A DNA stretch of 17,295 nucleotides, taken from NCBI GenBank assembly GCA_964374095.1, contig CAYJXJ010000096.1, positions 1 through 17,295 on the forward strand, written 5' to 3'. This DNA is from CAYJXJ01 sp964374095. GTDB taxonomy: Bacteria; Elusimicrobiota; Elusimicrobia; UBA1565; UBA9628. Below the pieces are notes generated by a model. It was given only the letters and a program-made list of their open reading frames with translations, did not search any database and was not told where the DNA came from. Shown piece after piece: positions 1 through 6,814 of this stretch; within the stretch, counting starts at the first letter, position 1; each line of letters opens with the position of its first letter. A program made the position numbers and the translations under genes.

Positions 1-2282
1 GCCGGCGAGTGGAAGACGAAGACCCAATGCGCCCGCGGAGCCTCGAGATTGAGGCGCGCCGCCACGAGCCGCGCGTCTTTCGCCAGACGCCGCGCCCGCC
101 CCTGGGCCTGGGACTTGAGCGCGAGCAGGCTCTCGGCCGTCGCCTCGCGCGCGTCCTGGGGCAGGCGCGAGAAGCGGCGCGGAACCTTCGCCGCGGGCGG
201 CCCCGTCGGCGGGGCAGCCTCGGAGATGGAAGGCTGGGCCGGGGGCTCAGGGGTCGGCGGCGCGGGCGTTGGGGCGGGAGTGTCGGGCGCGGGCGCCGGA
301 GCCGGCGCGACAGGCCCGGCAGGGCTGTCGCGCTGGACGCCATCAGGATCTGCGTCGGCGTCCGGCGGCCGGTGGCGATCGAGGAAGGCGTGATAAATCG
401 GGATGACCTTGTAGAGCGCGCCCAGGATCACCGGGATGGTCACGACCCAGGACCACGGTCCCAGCAAGGACTCGAGGATAAGCAGGATCAGCATGGTCAG
501 GCCCGTGCCGATCGCCGGTCCCCACAGTGAGATGTGCCGCATGAGGCGAGGATTGAGCTTCTGGAAAGCCGGCGAGTCCTTCGGCGCGACAGGCCCGGCA
601 GGGCTGTCGTGCTGGACGCCATCAGGATTTGCGTTGGCGTCCGGCGCGGGAACGGGCGGAGCCCGCGTCGCGGCGGAGGCCGGGAGGGGCTCCCGAGCCG
701 GGGCGGCCTTGCGCCTTGAGGCCCAATAGCTCAGGAACGAGACCAGCGCGTAGGCGGCGTTGAGCGCGGCGTAGATGTGGAATTGCTTGCGGCCGTCGCT
801 GCCCGCGGGATGGTGGTTCGCCTCGATGAGGGTCCACACCACGAAGAAGCCGGAGGTCAGCAGGAAGAGGAGCGAGAAGGCCGGGGTAAAGCCCTGGGCG
901 GGCTTGCCCTTGAGGAGCGGCACGATGTCGGGCAGGAACATCAGGAAATACAGCGCCCCCGTCACGATCTGAATCCACAAGGTCAGTTGGCCGATGCCCG
1001 ACGCCGTCAACCCGGCGGTCAAGGCCGCGGGCACCATCCACGCCGCGGCGAGGTAGAGGGCCACGCTCACGCCCAACCCCGCGACCGTTACCCAGACCGT
1101 GGAACGCAGGGCCGGGTCGGTCTTAAGGAAGTGGAGCCAGCGCCGCCACTTCGGAAGGGACGCGTCGACCTCGGCCGCCGCGGGGGCGGACTTGGCGGAC
1201 ATGAAGCGGGTGGCGACGAACACCGCGAGCATGGCCACCGCGCCGAAAATGTTCTGCACGCCCCAGAAGGCCTTCCCCGCCACCGTGGCATTGACCAGGC
1301 CGAGGGCCAGGTTCGCGGCGATGAAGACCCCGGCTCTCCAGGCCGACGTGCCCTTGGCGCTGCCTTCCTTGAAGGTCTTGTAAATCTGGGGCAGGGGAAA
1401 GAGGAAGGCGAGGACGTTGCCGAGCACCCCGGCGGCGTGGCCGATGAACTCCGTGAAATCCGTCCCCGGGACGGGCATGTCGGCGGGCAGAGCCGCCGCC
1501 GGATCGACATGGGATTGGGCGTTGGACGCCGCGCCCAAGAGAAAGGCCCCGCCCACGGCCGTCATGGCCGCGGCCTTTTTCCGGCTCCACCAGCCGGCCT
1601 GGGCGGGCGACGGCGCCGGCGTCAAGCCCGACGCCGCCGGGGCCGCGGGGGCCGCGGGGGCCGCGGGGGCCGCGGCGTCTTGCGGCCCGGGAAGAGAGGC
1701 GTCCAGAGCCGGACGGGAACCTTCTCCCTTCAGGAACTGGAAGGAGTCCCCGGCCCAGGAGCCGAGGCTCTCCTCGGACCGGGAAGCCTTCTCGGACGGA
1801 TCCCAGGCCTCGGGGGGCACGGCGCCGTCGCGCAGCGCCGCAACGACGTCGCAGCCCTCCTCCTCGGGGAGGCCCGATACGCGCGGGGAGGAGAGCCGCC
1901 GCGATGGGGATTTCCCGGTTGCGGGGCCGGCGACGGACCCAATCACCGCCGGCGCGGCCGTTAGACCGGCGACCTCGGACACCGGCAAAGCGGAGGGACC
2001 CGCCTGGACTCCCGGCGCGGAAACGATTCCCGGCGCGAGGGTGGTCTTGAGCGCCGCGACCGAGGCGGCGCCGGAAGGCCCTCCCAAGGCAGCGCCCACG
2101 GTCCCGATGCCTGTAATCCCCGGGCCGGCGGCCATGCCGTGGCCGCGGCGCCCGGCCGGAGCGCGAAGTTCGACGGCGAGGGCCTGGTAGCCGGCTAAGC
2201 CGGGCGAGACCAGGACCAGGGCCGCCGAAACGGCGGCCGCGATGAGGCGGCGAAGCCAGGGGTTCACGGGACCACCCAGCAT
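1..2282 (-). CDS. PQ-loop (SWEET/MtN3-like) membrane protein with exported Ala/Pro-rich N-terminus, partial
   Basis: An open frame runs from an ATG at 2282 off the left edge, so the C-terminus is missing (about 760 codons seen). Residues 1-35 form a signal peptide or anchor (two Arg, then an Ala/Val/Leu-rich core). Residues 35-230 are low-complexity Ala/Pro/Gly-rich, including four Ala-Ala-Pro repeats. From about 270 to 520 several hydrophobic helices carry two PQ-loop signatures: P298-Q299 in LPLPQIYKTFKEGSAKGTS, and P451-D452 in LPDIVPLLKGKPAQGF, where Gln is replaced by Asp. This two-repeat layout is that of the PQ-loop family, small-solute or sugar transporters and cargo receptors; the substrate cannot be told. 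Another hydrophobic hairpin (about 584-631) lies between two near-identical linkers. The tail is again Pro/Ala-rich, then Arg/Ala helical. A GTG at 2267, behind a GGGTGG, is an alternative start that gives a more typical signal peptide. It follows the RAYT gene by 84 nt on the same strand. Confidence 0.8.
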   Translation of the reverse strand, partial: MLGGPVNPWLRRLIAAAVSAALVLVSPGLAGYQALAVELRAPAGRRGHGMAAGPGITGIGTVGAALGGPSGAASVAALKTTLAPGIVSAPGVQAGPSALPVSEVAGLTAAPAVIGSVAGPATGKSPSRRLSSPRVSGLPEEEGCDVVAALRDGAVPPEAWDPSEKASRSEESLGSWAGDSFQFLKGEGSRPALDASLPGPQDAAAPAAPAAPAAPAASGLTPAPSPAQAGWWSRKKAAAMTAVGGAFLLGAASNAQSHVDPAAALPADMPVPGTDFTEFIGHAAGVLGNVLAFLFPLPQIYKTFKEGSAKGTSAWRAGVFIAANLALGLVNATVAGKAFWGVQNIFGAVAMLAVFVATRFMSAKSAPAAAEVDASLPKWRRWLHFLKTDPALRSTVWVTVAGLGVSVALYLAAAWMVPAALTAGLTASGIGQLTLWIQIVTGALYFLMFLPDIVPLLKGKPAQGFTPAFSLLFLLTSGFFVVWTLIEANHHPAGSDGRKQFHIYAALNAAYALVSFLSYWASRRKAAPAREPLPASAATRAPPVPAPDANANPDGVQHDSPAGPVAPKDSPAFQKLNPRLMRHISLWGPAIGTGLTMLILLILESLLGPWSWVVTIPVILGALYKVIPIYHAFLDRHRPPDADADPDGVQRDSPAGPVAPAPAPAPDTPAPTPAPPTPEPPAQPSISEAAPPTGPPAAKVPRRFSRLPQDAREATAESLLALKSQAQGRARRLAKDARLVAARLNLEAPRAHWVFVFHSP
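303..367. repeat. Direct repeat, copy 1 (linker of PQ-loop protein)
   Basis: This 65-bp segment matches 582-646 with 3 mismatches at an offset of 279 bp (93 codons). On the minus strand it encodes the linker PDADADPDGVQRDSPAGPVAP, residues of about 639-660. Confidence 0.9.
582..646. repeat. Direct repeat, copy 2 (linker of PQ-loop protein)
   Basis: This is the partner of 303-367 and encodes PDANANPDGVQHDSPAGPVA in the same protein. The three nucleotide differences change Asp to Asn twice and Arg to His once, so every substitution is non-synonymous. The two copies bracket a hydrophobic hairpin. Confidence 0.9.
1641..1676. repeat. 9-bp tandem repeat, four units
   Basis: The unit GGCCGCGGG is present four times in a row, with the last base of unit four changed to C. 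On the minus strand it encodes Ala-Ala-Pro repeats in the low-complexity linker of the PQ-loop protein. It is in frame and could vary in copy number by slippage. Confidence 0.85.
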
Positions 2283-2354
2283 ACCTTGAAAGCGGCCTCT
2301 CCCGTGAGGGCCCGAGGGTTCACGACCCCGCCAGTATTCGACCCAGGAATTTCT

Positions 2355-2384
2355 GGGACGTAGGGCCTAAGAGGCCCTGGGACT
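2355..2384 (+). repeat. REP-like element overlapping the RAYT stop codon
   Basis: GTAG at 2360-2363 opens a hairpin: AGGGCCT (2362-2368), loop AAG, AGGCCCT (2372-2378), a perfect 7-bp stem. GTAG/GGAG plus hairpin is the layout of REP elements recognised by RAYT proteins. The 5' part (GGACG, GTAG, GGCCTA) resembles the two elements at 14367 and 14901. It could instead be a transcription terminator, but no T-tract follows on either strand. Confidence 0.45.
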
Positions 2385-3260
2385 CGACGCCGCGCGGATC
2401 GCCTGGCTGACGGCGCTCGGCGTGCGCTGGAAGAGCCGGGCGATCTCGGTCACGCCCAGCTTCGCCTCTCGCCAGAGGCGGAGCATGGCCTCGCGGCGGA
2501 CGGCGACGACCTCGCGCCACTGGCTGCGGCCGTAGAGGGCCTCTTCCTTGAGACCGTGCCGGGCCGCGGTCTCGGCGACCATGCGGCCCGGGTCGTCGGC
2601 GATCTTGACCCCGGACGCGGGCCTGCCCCGGAGGGCCTCCATCTTGGCGATAAACGCCTCGGGACCGATGTAGAGGCCCCGGGAGACCCGCGGCGGCTCC
2701 CAGGCCCCTCCCTTCATCCGTTCCTGAATGACGCGCAGGTAGCGCACCGATTGCTGGAGGCGGATCTTCGCCAAACGGCGCAGGACCGGCTCGGTCTCGA
2801 CCAGGGGCTCCGGGCCCTGGGAGGCCACGTAAGCCGCGCAGCTTGACCACTGGTAGCGCCAGGGCTTGGCGGTCAGGCCGGACCGGAGGCATTCCAGATG
2901 CACCGCGCAGGTCGCGTCCAGGAGGCTGTGTTCCCTATCCACCAGGAAGGCCTTGTAGCGGCCCTGGAAAACGTGCCCCACCGTGTTGTGCGCGGCGTTG
3001 AAGTACTTCGTGTAAGCCGTGTTGAAGGCCTGCATCGCCTTTGAAATGTTCGGGCGCGCCGTCTCGATCAGAAGCTGGATCTTGTTGGGGAGGAGCGTGA
3101 AGGCGTAGACCTGGAACTGATAGCGCTCCTTGTGCGCGCGCAGCAAGTTCAAGTAGCAACGACGGTCCTGCGCCGAAAGGAAGATATCCTGGCGGTTATT
3201 GCCCTGGAGTTCGATCCAATAGCAGGCCCCGGCGATTTGGGGGCGGAGCGGGCGGCCCAT
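2367..3260 (-). CDS. RAYT-like (IS200/Y1 family) protein lacking the HUH motif, with DnaA-like C-terminal HTH
   Basis: 297 residues from ATG 3260. The start MGRPLRPQIAGACYWIE, then GNNRQDIF, and NTAYTKYFN...GHVFQGRYKAFLVD are hallmarks of the REP-associated tyrosine transposase family (Y1_Tnp). Family members carry MPNHVHLL, whose two His bind the catalytic metal. Here the segment reads LLPNKIQLLIE, so K60 and Q62 replace both. The candidate catalytic Tyr (Y83 or Y86) remains. Residues of about 205-297 resemble the DnaA C-terminal HTH (ALYGRSQWREVVAVRREAML, then EIARLFQRTPSAVSQAI), a fusion seen in some RAYT relatives. I infer a DNA-binding protein that has lost ssDNA cleavage and may be domesticated. 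An upstream in-frame TTG (3296) falls inside the -35 box and is rejected. The promoter is 6 nt from the ATG with no SD. A REP-like hairpin covers the stop. Confidence 0.85.
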   Translation of the reverse strand: MGRPLRPQIAGACYWIELQGNNRQDIFLSAQDRRCYLNLLRAHKERYQFQVYAFTLLPNKIQLLIETARPNISKAMQAFNTAYTKYFNAAHNTVGHVFQGRYKAFLVDREHSLLDATCAVHLECLRSGLTAKPWRYQWSSCAAYVASQGPEPLVETEPVLRRLAKIRLQQSVRYLRVIQERMKGGAWEPPRVSRGLYIGPEAFIAKMEALRGRPASGVKIADDPGRMVAETAARHGLKEEALYGRSQWREVVAVRREAMLRLWREAKLGVTEIARLFQRTPSAVSQAIRAASSPRAS

Positions 3261-3266
3261 GCGGCC

Positions 3267-3296
3267 AATGTAGCAATCTTTTAATGCCTGACACAA
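3267..3296 (-). promoter_or_regulatory. Promoter of the RAYT-like gene (leaderless type)
   Basis: On the minus strand TTGTGT (3296-3291), an 18-nt spacer and TACATT (3272-3267) are followed by six bases and the ATG. Transcription should therefore start at or next to the start codon. Confidence 0.5.
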
Positions 3297-3312
3297 GGCC
3301 GGGGGCGATCAC

Positions 3313-3717
3313 TCACGGGGCGAAGACCCGGTCTCCGGGCCGAAAGCGCGGGGTGAACACCGACACCAGGATGGATTCCCCCTCTCCCTCATGGGAATAG
3401 GAATGGGGAGTCCCGCGGGGGATGAAGATCACGTCGCCGGGGCCCGCCTTCCGGGATTGGCCGCCCAGGGCGAAGGCGCCCGATCCCCGGAGCAAGGTCA
3501 CGGTCTCATCGCTGCGGCGGTGACGGTGGGACTTGACCGTGCCGCGGACCTGGACCACGTTGACGGTGCGCTCGGCGGTCTCCGTCAGAGCGGTGACCCG
3601 CATCACCTCCTCCGCGCGCAGGGGCGCTCTGCCGGCGATCTCCAGGGCGTTCCACCAGCCTCCCGAGCGGGGCGGGCCGGCGCAGCCGGCCAGCAGCGCG
3701 AGCATCACGATCAGCAC
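3313..3717 (-). CDS. Cupin-domain lipoprotein
   Basis: 134 residues from a GTG at 3717. A short hydrophobic leader ends in the lipobox LLAGC, with C12 the lipidation site, so the protein should be membrane-anchored. It is a single small beta-barrel cupin: H64 and H66 (SHRHRRSDE) and E71 in motif 1, then PGDVIFIPRGTPHSY with H105 in motif 2. All four standard metal ligands are therefore present. The enzymatic or binding role cannot be told; small cupins range from isomerases and dioxygenases to sensors. The start is set by GGGAGGAG five nt upstream and by the 7-nt overlap with the macro-domain gene stop (GTGCTGA), which shows translational coupling. A longer frame extending upstream inside the macro gene is a shadow. 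Transcription presumably comes from the macro-gene promoter. Confidence 0.85.
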   Translation of the reverse strand: MLIVMLALLAGCAGPPRSGGWWNALEIAGRAPLRAEEVMRVTALTETAERTVNVVQVRGTVKSHRHRRSDETVTLLRGSGAFALGGQSRKAGPGDVIFIPRGTPHSYSHEGEGESILVSVFTPRFRPGDRVFAP

Positions 3718-4256
3718 GCGTACTCCTCCCACGCCGCCTGGTAAGCGGCCAAGGTCCCCGCGTCGAAAAGCACCCAGGTGATCCGCCACAGTTCGTGGTC
3801 CGCTCCGCGGAGAAAGGCTCCGACGTCCGTGAAAACCACGGGGGCCGCCTTTTCGACCGGGTAGCCGTAGGCTCCGGTGCTGATGGAAGGAAAGCTCACC
3901 GAATGGGCGCCCTTCTCCGCCGCGATGCGGAGGCTGGAGACGTAGGCCATGCCCAGAGCGGTGGGCTCCCCGTGGCCGCCACCCCGCCAGATCGGGCCCA
4001 CCGCGTGGATGACCCACCTGGCCGGCAGGCCGCCGGCCCCGGTCACCACGGCCGAACCGGCCGGACAGCCTCCCGGAGGGCGGATGCGGTTGAGCTCTTC
4101 CATGATCGCGGGCCCCCCCGCGCGGTGGATCGCCCCGTCGACACCGCCGCCGCCGATCAATTCCGAATTGGCCGCGTTGACGATCGCGTCGGCCGGAACC
4201 TTGGTGATGTCGCCCGCGATGAGCCTCAGCCGGACCTTGGTGCCTGGATATCGCAT
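3711..4256 (-). CDS. Macro-domain protein, probable O-acetyl-ADP-ribose deacetylase / ADP-ribosyl hydrolase
   Basis: 181 residues, the normal size of a single-domain bacterial macro protein (YmdB/MacroD type). Visible motifs: GDIT (15-18), NAANSELIGGGGVDGAIHRA (27-46) and SISTGAYGYPVEKAA (phosphate loop). N30 and D40 correspond to the catalytic Asn/Asp of the MacroD group, so hydrolytic activity on O-acetyl-ADP-ribose or mono-ADP-ribosylated protein is likely. It acts in the cytoplasm. It is the first gene of a two-gene unit with the cupin lipoprotein. A TTGACC-N17-CAGAAT promoter ends six nt before the ATG and there is no SD, suggesting a leaderless message. A perfect inverted repeat overlaps its -35 box. 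No ADP-ribosyltransferase is seen nearby, so this need not be an antitoxin-type partner. Confidence 0.93.
   Translation of the reverse strand: MRYPGTKVRLRLIAGDITKVPADAIVNAANSELIGGGGVDGAIHRAGGPAIMEELNRIRPPGGCPAGSAVVTGAGGLPARWVIHAVGPIWRGGGHGEPTALGMAYVSSLRIAAEKGAHSVSFPSISTGAYGYPVEKAAPVVFTDVGAFLRGADHELWRITWVLFDAGTLAAYQAAWEEYAC
3723..3730 (-). promoter_or_regulatory. Shine-Dalgarno site of the cupin gene
   Basis: GGGAGGAG lies inside the 3' end of the macro-domain gene and ends 5 nt before GTG 3717. This fixes the unusual GTG start overlapping the upstream stop, and it contrasts with the SD-less first genes of transcription units here. Confidence 0.8.
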
Positions 4257-4262
4257 GAGGGG

Positions 4263-4291
4263 ATTCTGGCGGTTTTGACCGGCATGGTCAA
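4263..4291 (-). promoter_or_regulatory. Promoter of macro-cupin operon with overlapping palindromic operator
   Basis: Minus strand: TTGACC (4291-4286), 17-nt spacer, CAGAAT (4268-4263), six bases, ATG 4256. TTGACC-GGCAT-GGTCAA (4275-4291) is a perfect 6-bp-arm inverted repeat. One arm is the -35 box, so a bound dimer would occlude RNA polymerase. Confidence 0.55.
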
Positions 4292-4302
4292 GTAGGCCAT
4301 TC

Positions 4303-4322
4303 GGCCCAGGGCGGACTGGGCC
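4303..4322. other. Hairpin in the divergent macro / Cys-repeat intergenic region
   Basis: GGCCCAG, a 6-nt loop and CTGGGCC form a perfect 7-bp stem, preceded by GTAGGCC at 4292. It lies between divergent genes and has no T-tract, so a terminator role is unlikely. It could be an operator or a decayed REP-like element. Confidence 0.35.
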
Positions 4323-4354
4323 TCCAAACCCTTACGCGCGCGCCGCCCCGGTGG

Positions 4355-4401
4355 TAGAATGGCTGAGGCCCCACCGGGCCGGCCCTAGGCGATCACGGAG
4401 G
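4355..4401 (+). promoter_or_regulatory. Candidate -10 box and Shine-Dalgarno of the Cys-repeat gene
   Basis: TAGAAT at 4355-4360 is a good -10, but the -35 position holds a poor TTACGC. GGAGG at 4397-4401 is five nt before ATG 4407. The implied leader is about 40 nt, so this gene is leadered, unlike most of its neighbours. Confidence 0.45.
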
Positions 4402-4406
4402 TTGTC

Positions 4407-5030
4407 ATGACGACGTACAGCTCGACTTTGACGGCGGCGGTCCTGATGTTGACGTGCGGCGCGGCCTGGGCGGAACACGGCAAGTCTCCCGCCATGACGC
4501 AGCTTTCAGACACCGCCGGGCGCGCGGCCGCCCCGATTCTCCCCCCCGCGGGCGAAGGCCGCCCCCTCATGGCCCTCGATGACGACGAGGAGGGCCGGCG
4601 CGTCGCCCTGCGGACCTGCGCCAAGGCCTCCTTCTCCTCGGACCGCACCGCCTGCATCCGCGAGGTCAACGCCGCGCGCTATCTCGATCCCAAGGCCGCG
4701 GCCGGGTGCGGGAGCATCCGGTTTTCCAGCAACCTCCCCCCCTGCATGGCCGCCATCCGCGACAAGACCTACATCGACGAGGAAGTCCGGCTCTGCTCGG
4801 GCAACTCCTTCGACGATGACAGGGTCACCTGCTTCCGCGAGGGCGGCCGGCCTTACCACGGCCGACGCCCGGGGCCCCGCTGCCCGGATTCCGACTCGCG
4901 CATACTCGAGTCCTTGCGGCGCATCCGCCTCGACCTTCAGCGCGGCCGCGTCGGAGATGCCCTCGCGACGCTGGGAGACCTCATCCTCTACGTGGAGGAT
5001 GGTCTCGACGGTCCGCGTCACGGCCGCTGA
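4407..5030 (+). CDS. Exported protein with C-X11-C-X16-17 cysteine repeats
   Basis: 207 residues. A signal peptide ending AAWA (about residue 22) sends it out of the cytoplasm. After an acidic linker, seven cysteines alternate with spacings 11, 17, 11, 16, 11 and 16. Each unit has the pattern C-x4-F-(S/D)-(S/D)-(D/N)-x3-C, with a Tyr about eight residues after the second Cys. The starts are CAKASFSSDRTAC, CGSIRFSSNLPPC and CSGNSFDDDRVTC. This looks like a small helical-hairpin repeat stabilised by disulfides; I cannot name a family or function. The C-terminal 45 residues form an amphipathic helix (LESLRRIRLDLQRGRVGDAL). The start is fixed by GGAGG five nt upstream. Its last 13 bp overlap the convergent end of the O-antigen-ligase-like gene. 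Confidence 0.8.
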   Translation: MTTYSSTLTAAVLMLTCGAAWAEHGKSPAMTQLSDTAGRAAAPILPPAGEGRPLMALDDDEEGRRVALRTCAKASFSSDRTACIREVNAARYLDPKAAAGCGSIRFSSNLPPCMAAIRDKTYIDEEVRLCSGNSFDDDRVTCFREGGRPYHGRRPGPRCPDSDSRILESLRRIRLDLQRGRVGDALATLGDLILYVEDGLDGPRHGR

Positions 5031-6727
5031 GCGCTCGGGAGGGTGAGGCGAAGACGCCGGTAGCGCGCGGCATCGTTCCAAGTCACCGTCTTGTCGTAGC
5101 CCGAATGCTGCTCGAGGCTCTTCAGGACCCGTAGCCGGCGGGCGTATTCCTCGAGCTCGACGCGCGCCGCCGGCGCGCGCCCGGCGGCCGCGTGGATTTC
5201 GGCCCGCAGCAGCCGCACGCGCAGGAAGTTGGGCTCGAGCCGGAGCGCGCGCGAGGTGAATTCCATGGCCGCCTCGGGGCGCCCGATGAGCCAAAAAACC
5301 TCGGCCTGCATGCCCGGGATGAGGCCGCTGGTGGGATGGAGGCGGGCGGCGGCCTCCAGCTCGCCGAGGGCTTCCGGCACGCGTGGCGGCGCCGTCCTCA
5401 GGAGGGCGCGGGCAAGCAGTTCTCTCGGGTAGGGATCGCCCGGATGGATCCGGACCGCCCGCCGCAGGGCCGCGACTCGCGCGTCGGGGTCGGCGATGCC
5501 TTCATAGGCCCAGATGCCGTGCCTGACCATCCGCGCCGGGATCCATGCGACGGCGGCCAGGATGGCCGCCGCCGCGGCAAGAGGCCTCCACACCGCGGGG
5601 CCTGCCCGCGCGGCCGCGGGAGAACCCGCGCAGGCGGCCGCCGAGAGATACACCAAGGCCAGGGCGGGCATGTGCAGCATGTTGTCCATAGCCAAGTGCG
5701 CCGTCATGGCGGCCCAAGCCCACAGGGCCGCCGCTCCCTCCGGAGTGTGCCGGCGGCCCCTCAGACCCAACGCCACCGCGCCCGCCAGAAGGGCCAGCCC
5801 CGGCCAGCCCGTTTCCGCGGCGGCGTGGAGGGGCTCGGAGTGGGCATAGTCGGCCCGGAACCCGTAATTGCCGGCCTTTCCCGCCGGGAAGTTATGCCGC
5901 AGGAATCCCGTTTCGAAGCCCCCGGGACCCTCTCCCAGCAGGGGATGCTCCGCGGCGACCGCCAGCGCCGCGGCCCAAATGCGGGGCCGGTGCGACGATT
6001 CGCTTCGGCCGACCTTAAAGAGCCGCTCGAGCGCCGGGCGCGGCGCGGCGGCAAATCCCGCGGCCGCCAGAACCGTCACGCCCGCCAGGGCCCGCCAGTG
6101 CCGTCCGCGCACGGCCCACGCCAAGGTCGCGGCGCCGGCCGCGACCAGCCCGCCCCGCGACCGCGCCAGGGCGCACCACGCGAGACACGCGGCCATCAGG
6201 GCGGCCCAAAGCCAGCGCGGCCGTCCCCGGGGTCCGCCGGGGTGGCCCAGCATCCCGAGCCCCGCCCCGAAGGCTCCGGCCAGGATGAAGGCGTTGTAGT
6301 TATAGTAGGGGAAAAGCAGGCCCGTCCATGGATAGGATTCGAGAGAGAACGGCGAGGCGACGATCAGGGCCGCGGCGGATATTCCGAGCAGGGCCGGCCA
6401 GGCCTTGCGCTCTGCCTCACCCCAGAGGGTCTCGGCGAGCCTCCAAAAGACGGCCAGGGCCACGGCCCTGGAAAGCGCGGGCAGGGCCCGCAGGGGCTGG
6501 CTGCCGGCCAGGGCGGACAGGAGGCACCAGCCGGCCCATGCCGCCCACGCCGCCGAGGCCGGGGTCCAGCCGCGGGGCGCGGCCCGCCACGACAGGCTCG
6601 CCAGCAGGACCCCCGCGACCGCCCACGCCGCGTCCGGACGCAGGCCGCCGGCCATGAGGCCGGCGAAGGGGAGCAGCAGAAGTATGGCCGGCTGCGTCAA
6701 CGGCCGGACGGAGGGTATGTCTCGCAA
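5018..6727 (-). CDS. O-antigen ligase / Wzy-like membrane protein with C-terminal TPR-type repeats
   Basis: 569 residues, starting at a TTG (6727). About ten hydrophobic helices fill residues 10-400. Signatures of the O-antigen ligase family (Wzy_C/WaaL-like): SRGGLVA near 190, HPLLGEGPGGFETGF near 258, and the periplasmic-loop motif HSEPLHAAAETGWPGLALL near 293-311, with the conserved His and Glu-Thr-Gly. These enzymes transfer or polymerise lipid-linked glycans at the outer face of the inner membrane. Acceptor and donor cannot be told, and no glycosyltransferases adjoin it. Residues of about 405-540 contain TPR-like helical pairs (ALRRAVRIHPGDPYPRELLA, then ALRLEPNFLRVRLLRAEIH), common at the tail of such ligases. 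A perfect TATAAT lies 8 nt upstream of the TTG with no SD. No better start exists before the first membrane helix. It converges on the Cys-repeat gene. Confidence 0.85.
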   Translation of the reverse strand: MRDIPSVRPLTQPAILLLLPFAGLMAGGLRPDAAWAVAGVLLASLSWRAAPRGWTPASAAWAAWAGWCLLSALAGSQPLRALPALSRAVALAVFWRLAETLWGEAERKAWPALLGISAAALIVASPFSLESYPWTGLLFPYYNYNAFILAGAFGAGLGMLGHPGGPRGRPRWLWAALMAACLAWCALARSRGGLVAAGAATLAWAVRGRHWRALAGVTVLAAAGFAAAPRPALERLFKVGRSESSHRPRIWAAALAVAAEHPLLGEGPGGFETGFLRHNFPAGKAGNYGFRADYAHSEPLHAAAETGWPGLALLAGAVALGLRGRRHTPEGAAALWAWAAMTAHLAMDNMLHMPALALVYLSAAACAGSPAAARAGPAVWRPLAAAAAILAAVAWIPARMVRHGIWAYEGIADPDARVAALRRAVRIHPGDPYPRELLARALLRTAPPRVPEALGELEAAARLHPTSGLIPGMQAEVFWLIGRPEAAMEFTSRALRLEPNFLRVRLLRAEIHAAAGRAPAARVELEEYARRLRVLKSLEQHSGYDKTVTWNDAARYRRLRLTLPSAQRP

Positions 6728-6735
6728 GCCATCGA

Positions 6736-6741
6736 ATTATA
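6736..6741 (-). promoter_or_regulatory. -10 box of the O-antigen-ligase-like gene
   Basis: Perfect TATAAT on the minus strand, eight nt before the TTG start. I see no good -35 hexamer at the usual distance, so an activator may be needed. Confidence 0.5.
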
Positions 6742-6814
6742 GCGAATGGGAACTGTACGCGCTCTGGATTTTGCGCCCGAGATGCCTTTCGGCCGGATCG
6801 CACGCATGCTGCGC

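Noticed and set aside
777..2190. Two overlapping plus-strand open frames opposite the PQ-loop gene, plus several short minus frames
   Set aside because: The minus frame is continuous from 2282 to the edge with signal peptide, PQ-loop motifs and membrane helices; the others are Arg/Gly/Pro-rich shadows.
3261..3296. TTG at 3296 as an earlier start of the RAYT-like gene
   Set aside because: It lies in the -35 box, and the family begins at the MGRPLR-type motif at ATG 3260.
3313..4017. A 234-residue version of the cupin protein starting inside the macro gene
   Set aside because: The extra N-terminal 100 residues are an out-of-frame reading of the macro gene. The GTG at 3717 has a strong SD and gives a perfect lipoprotein signal.
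5192..6742. 516-codon plus-strand frame opposite the O-antigen-ligase-like gene
   Set aside because: Arg/Gly/Gln-rich with no hydrophobic segments or motifs, whereas the minus frame has the ligase signatures.
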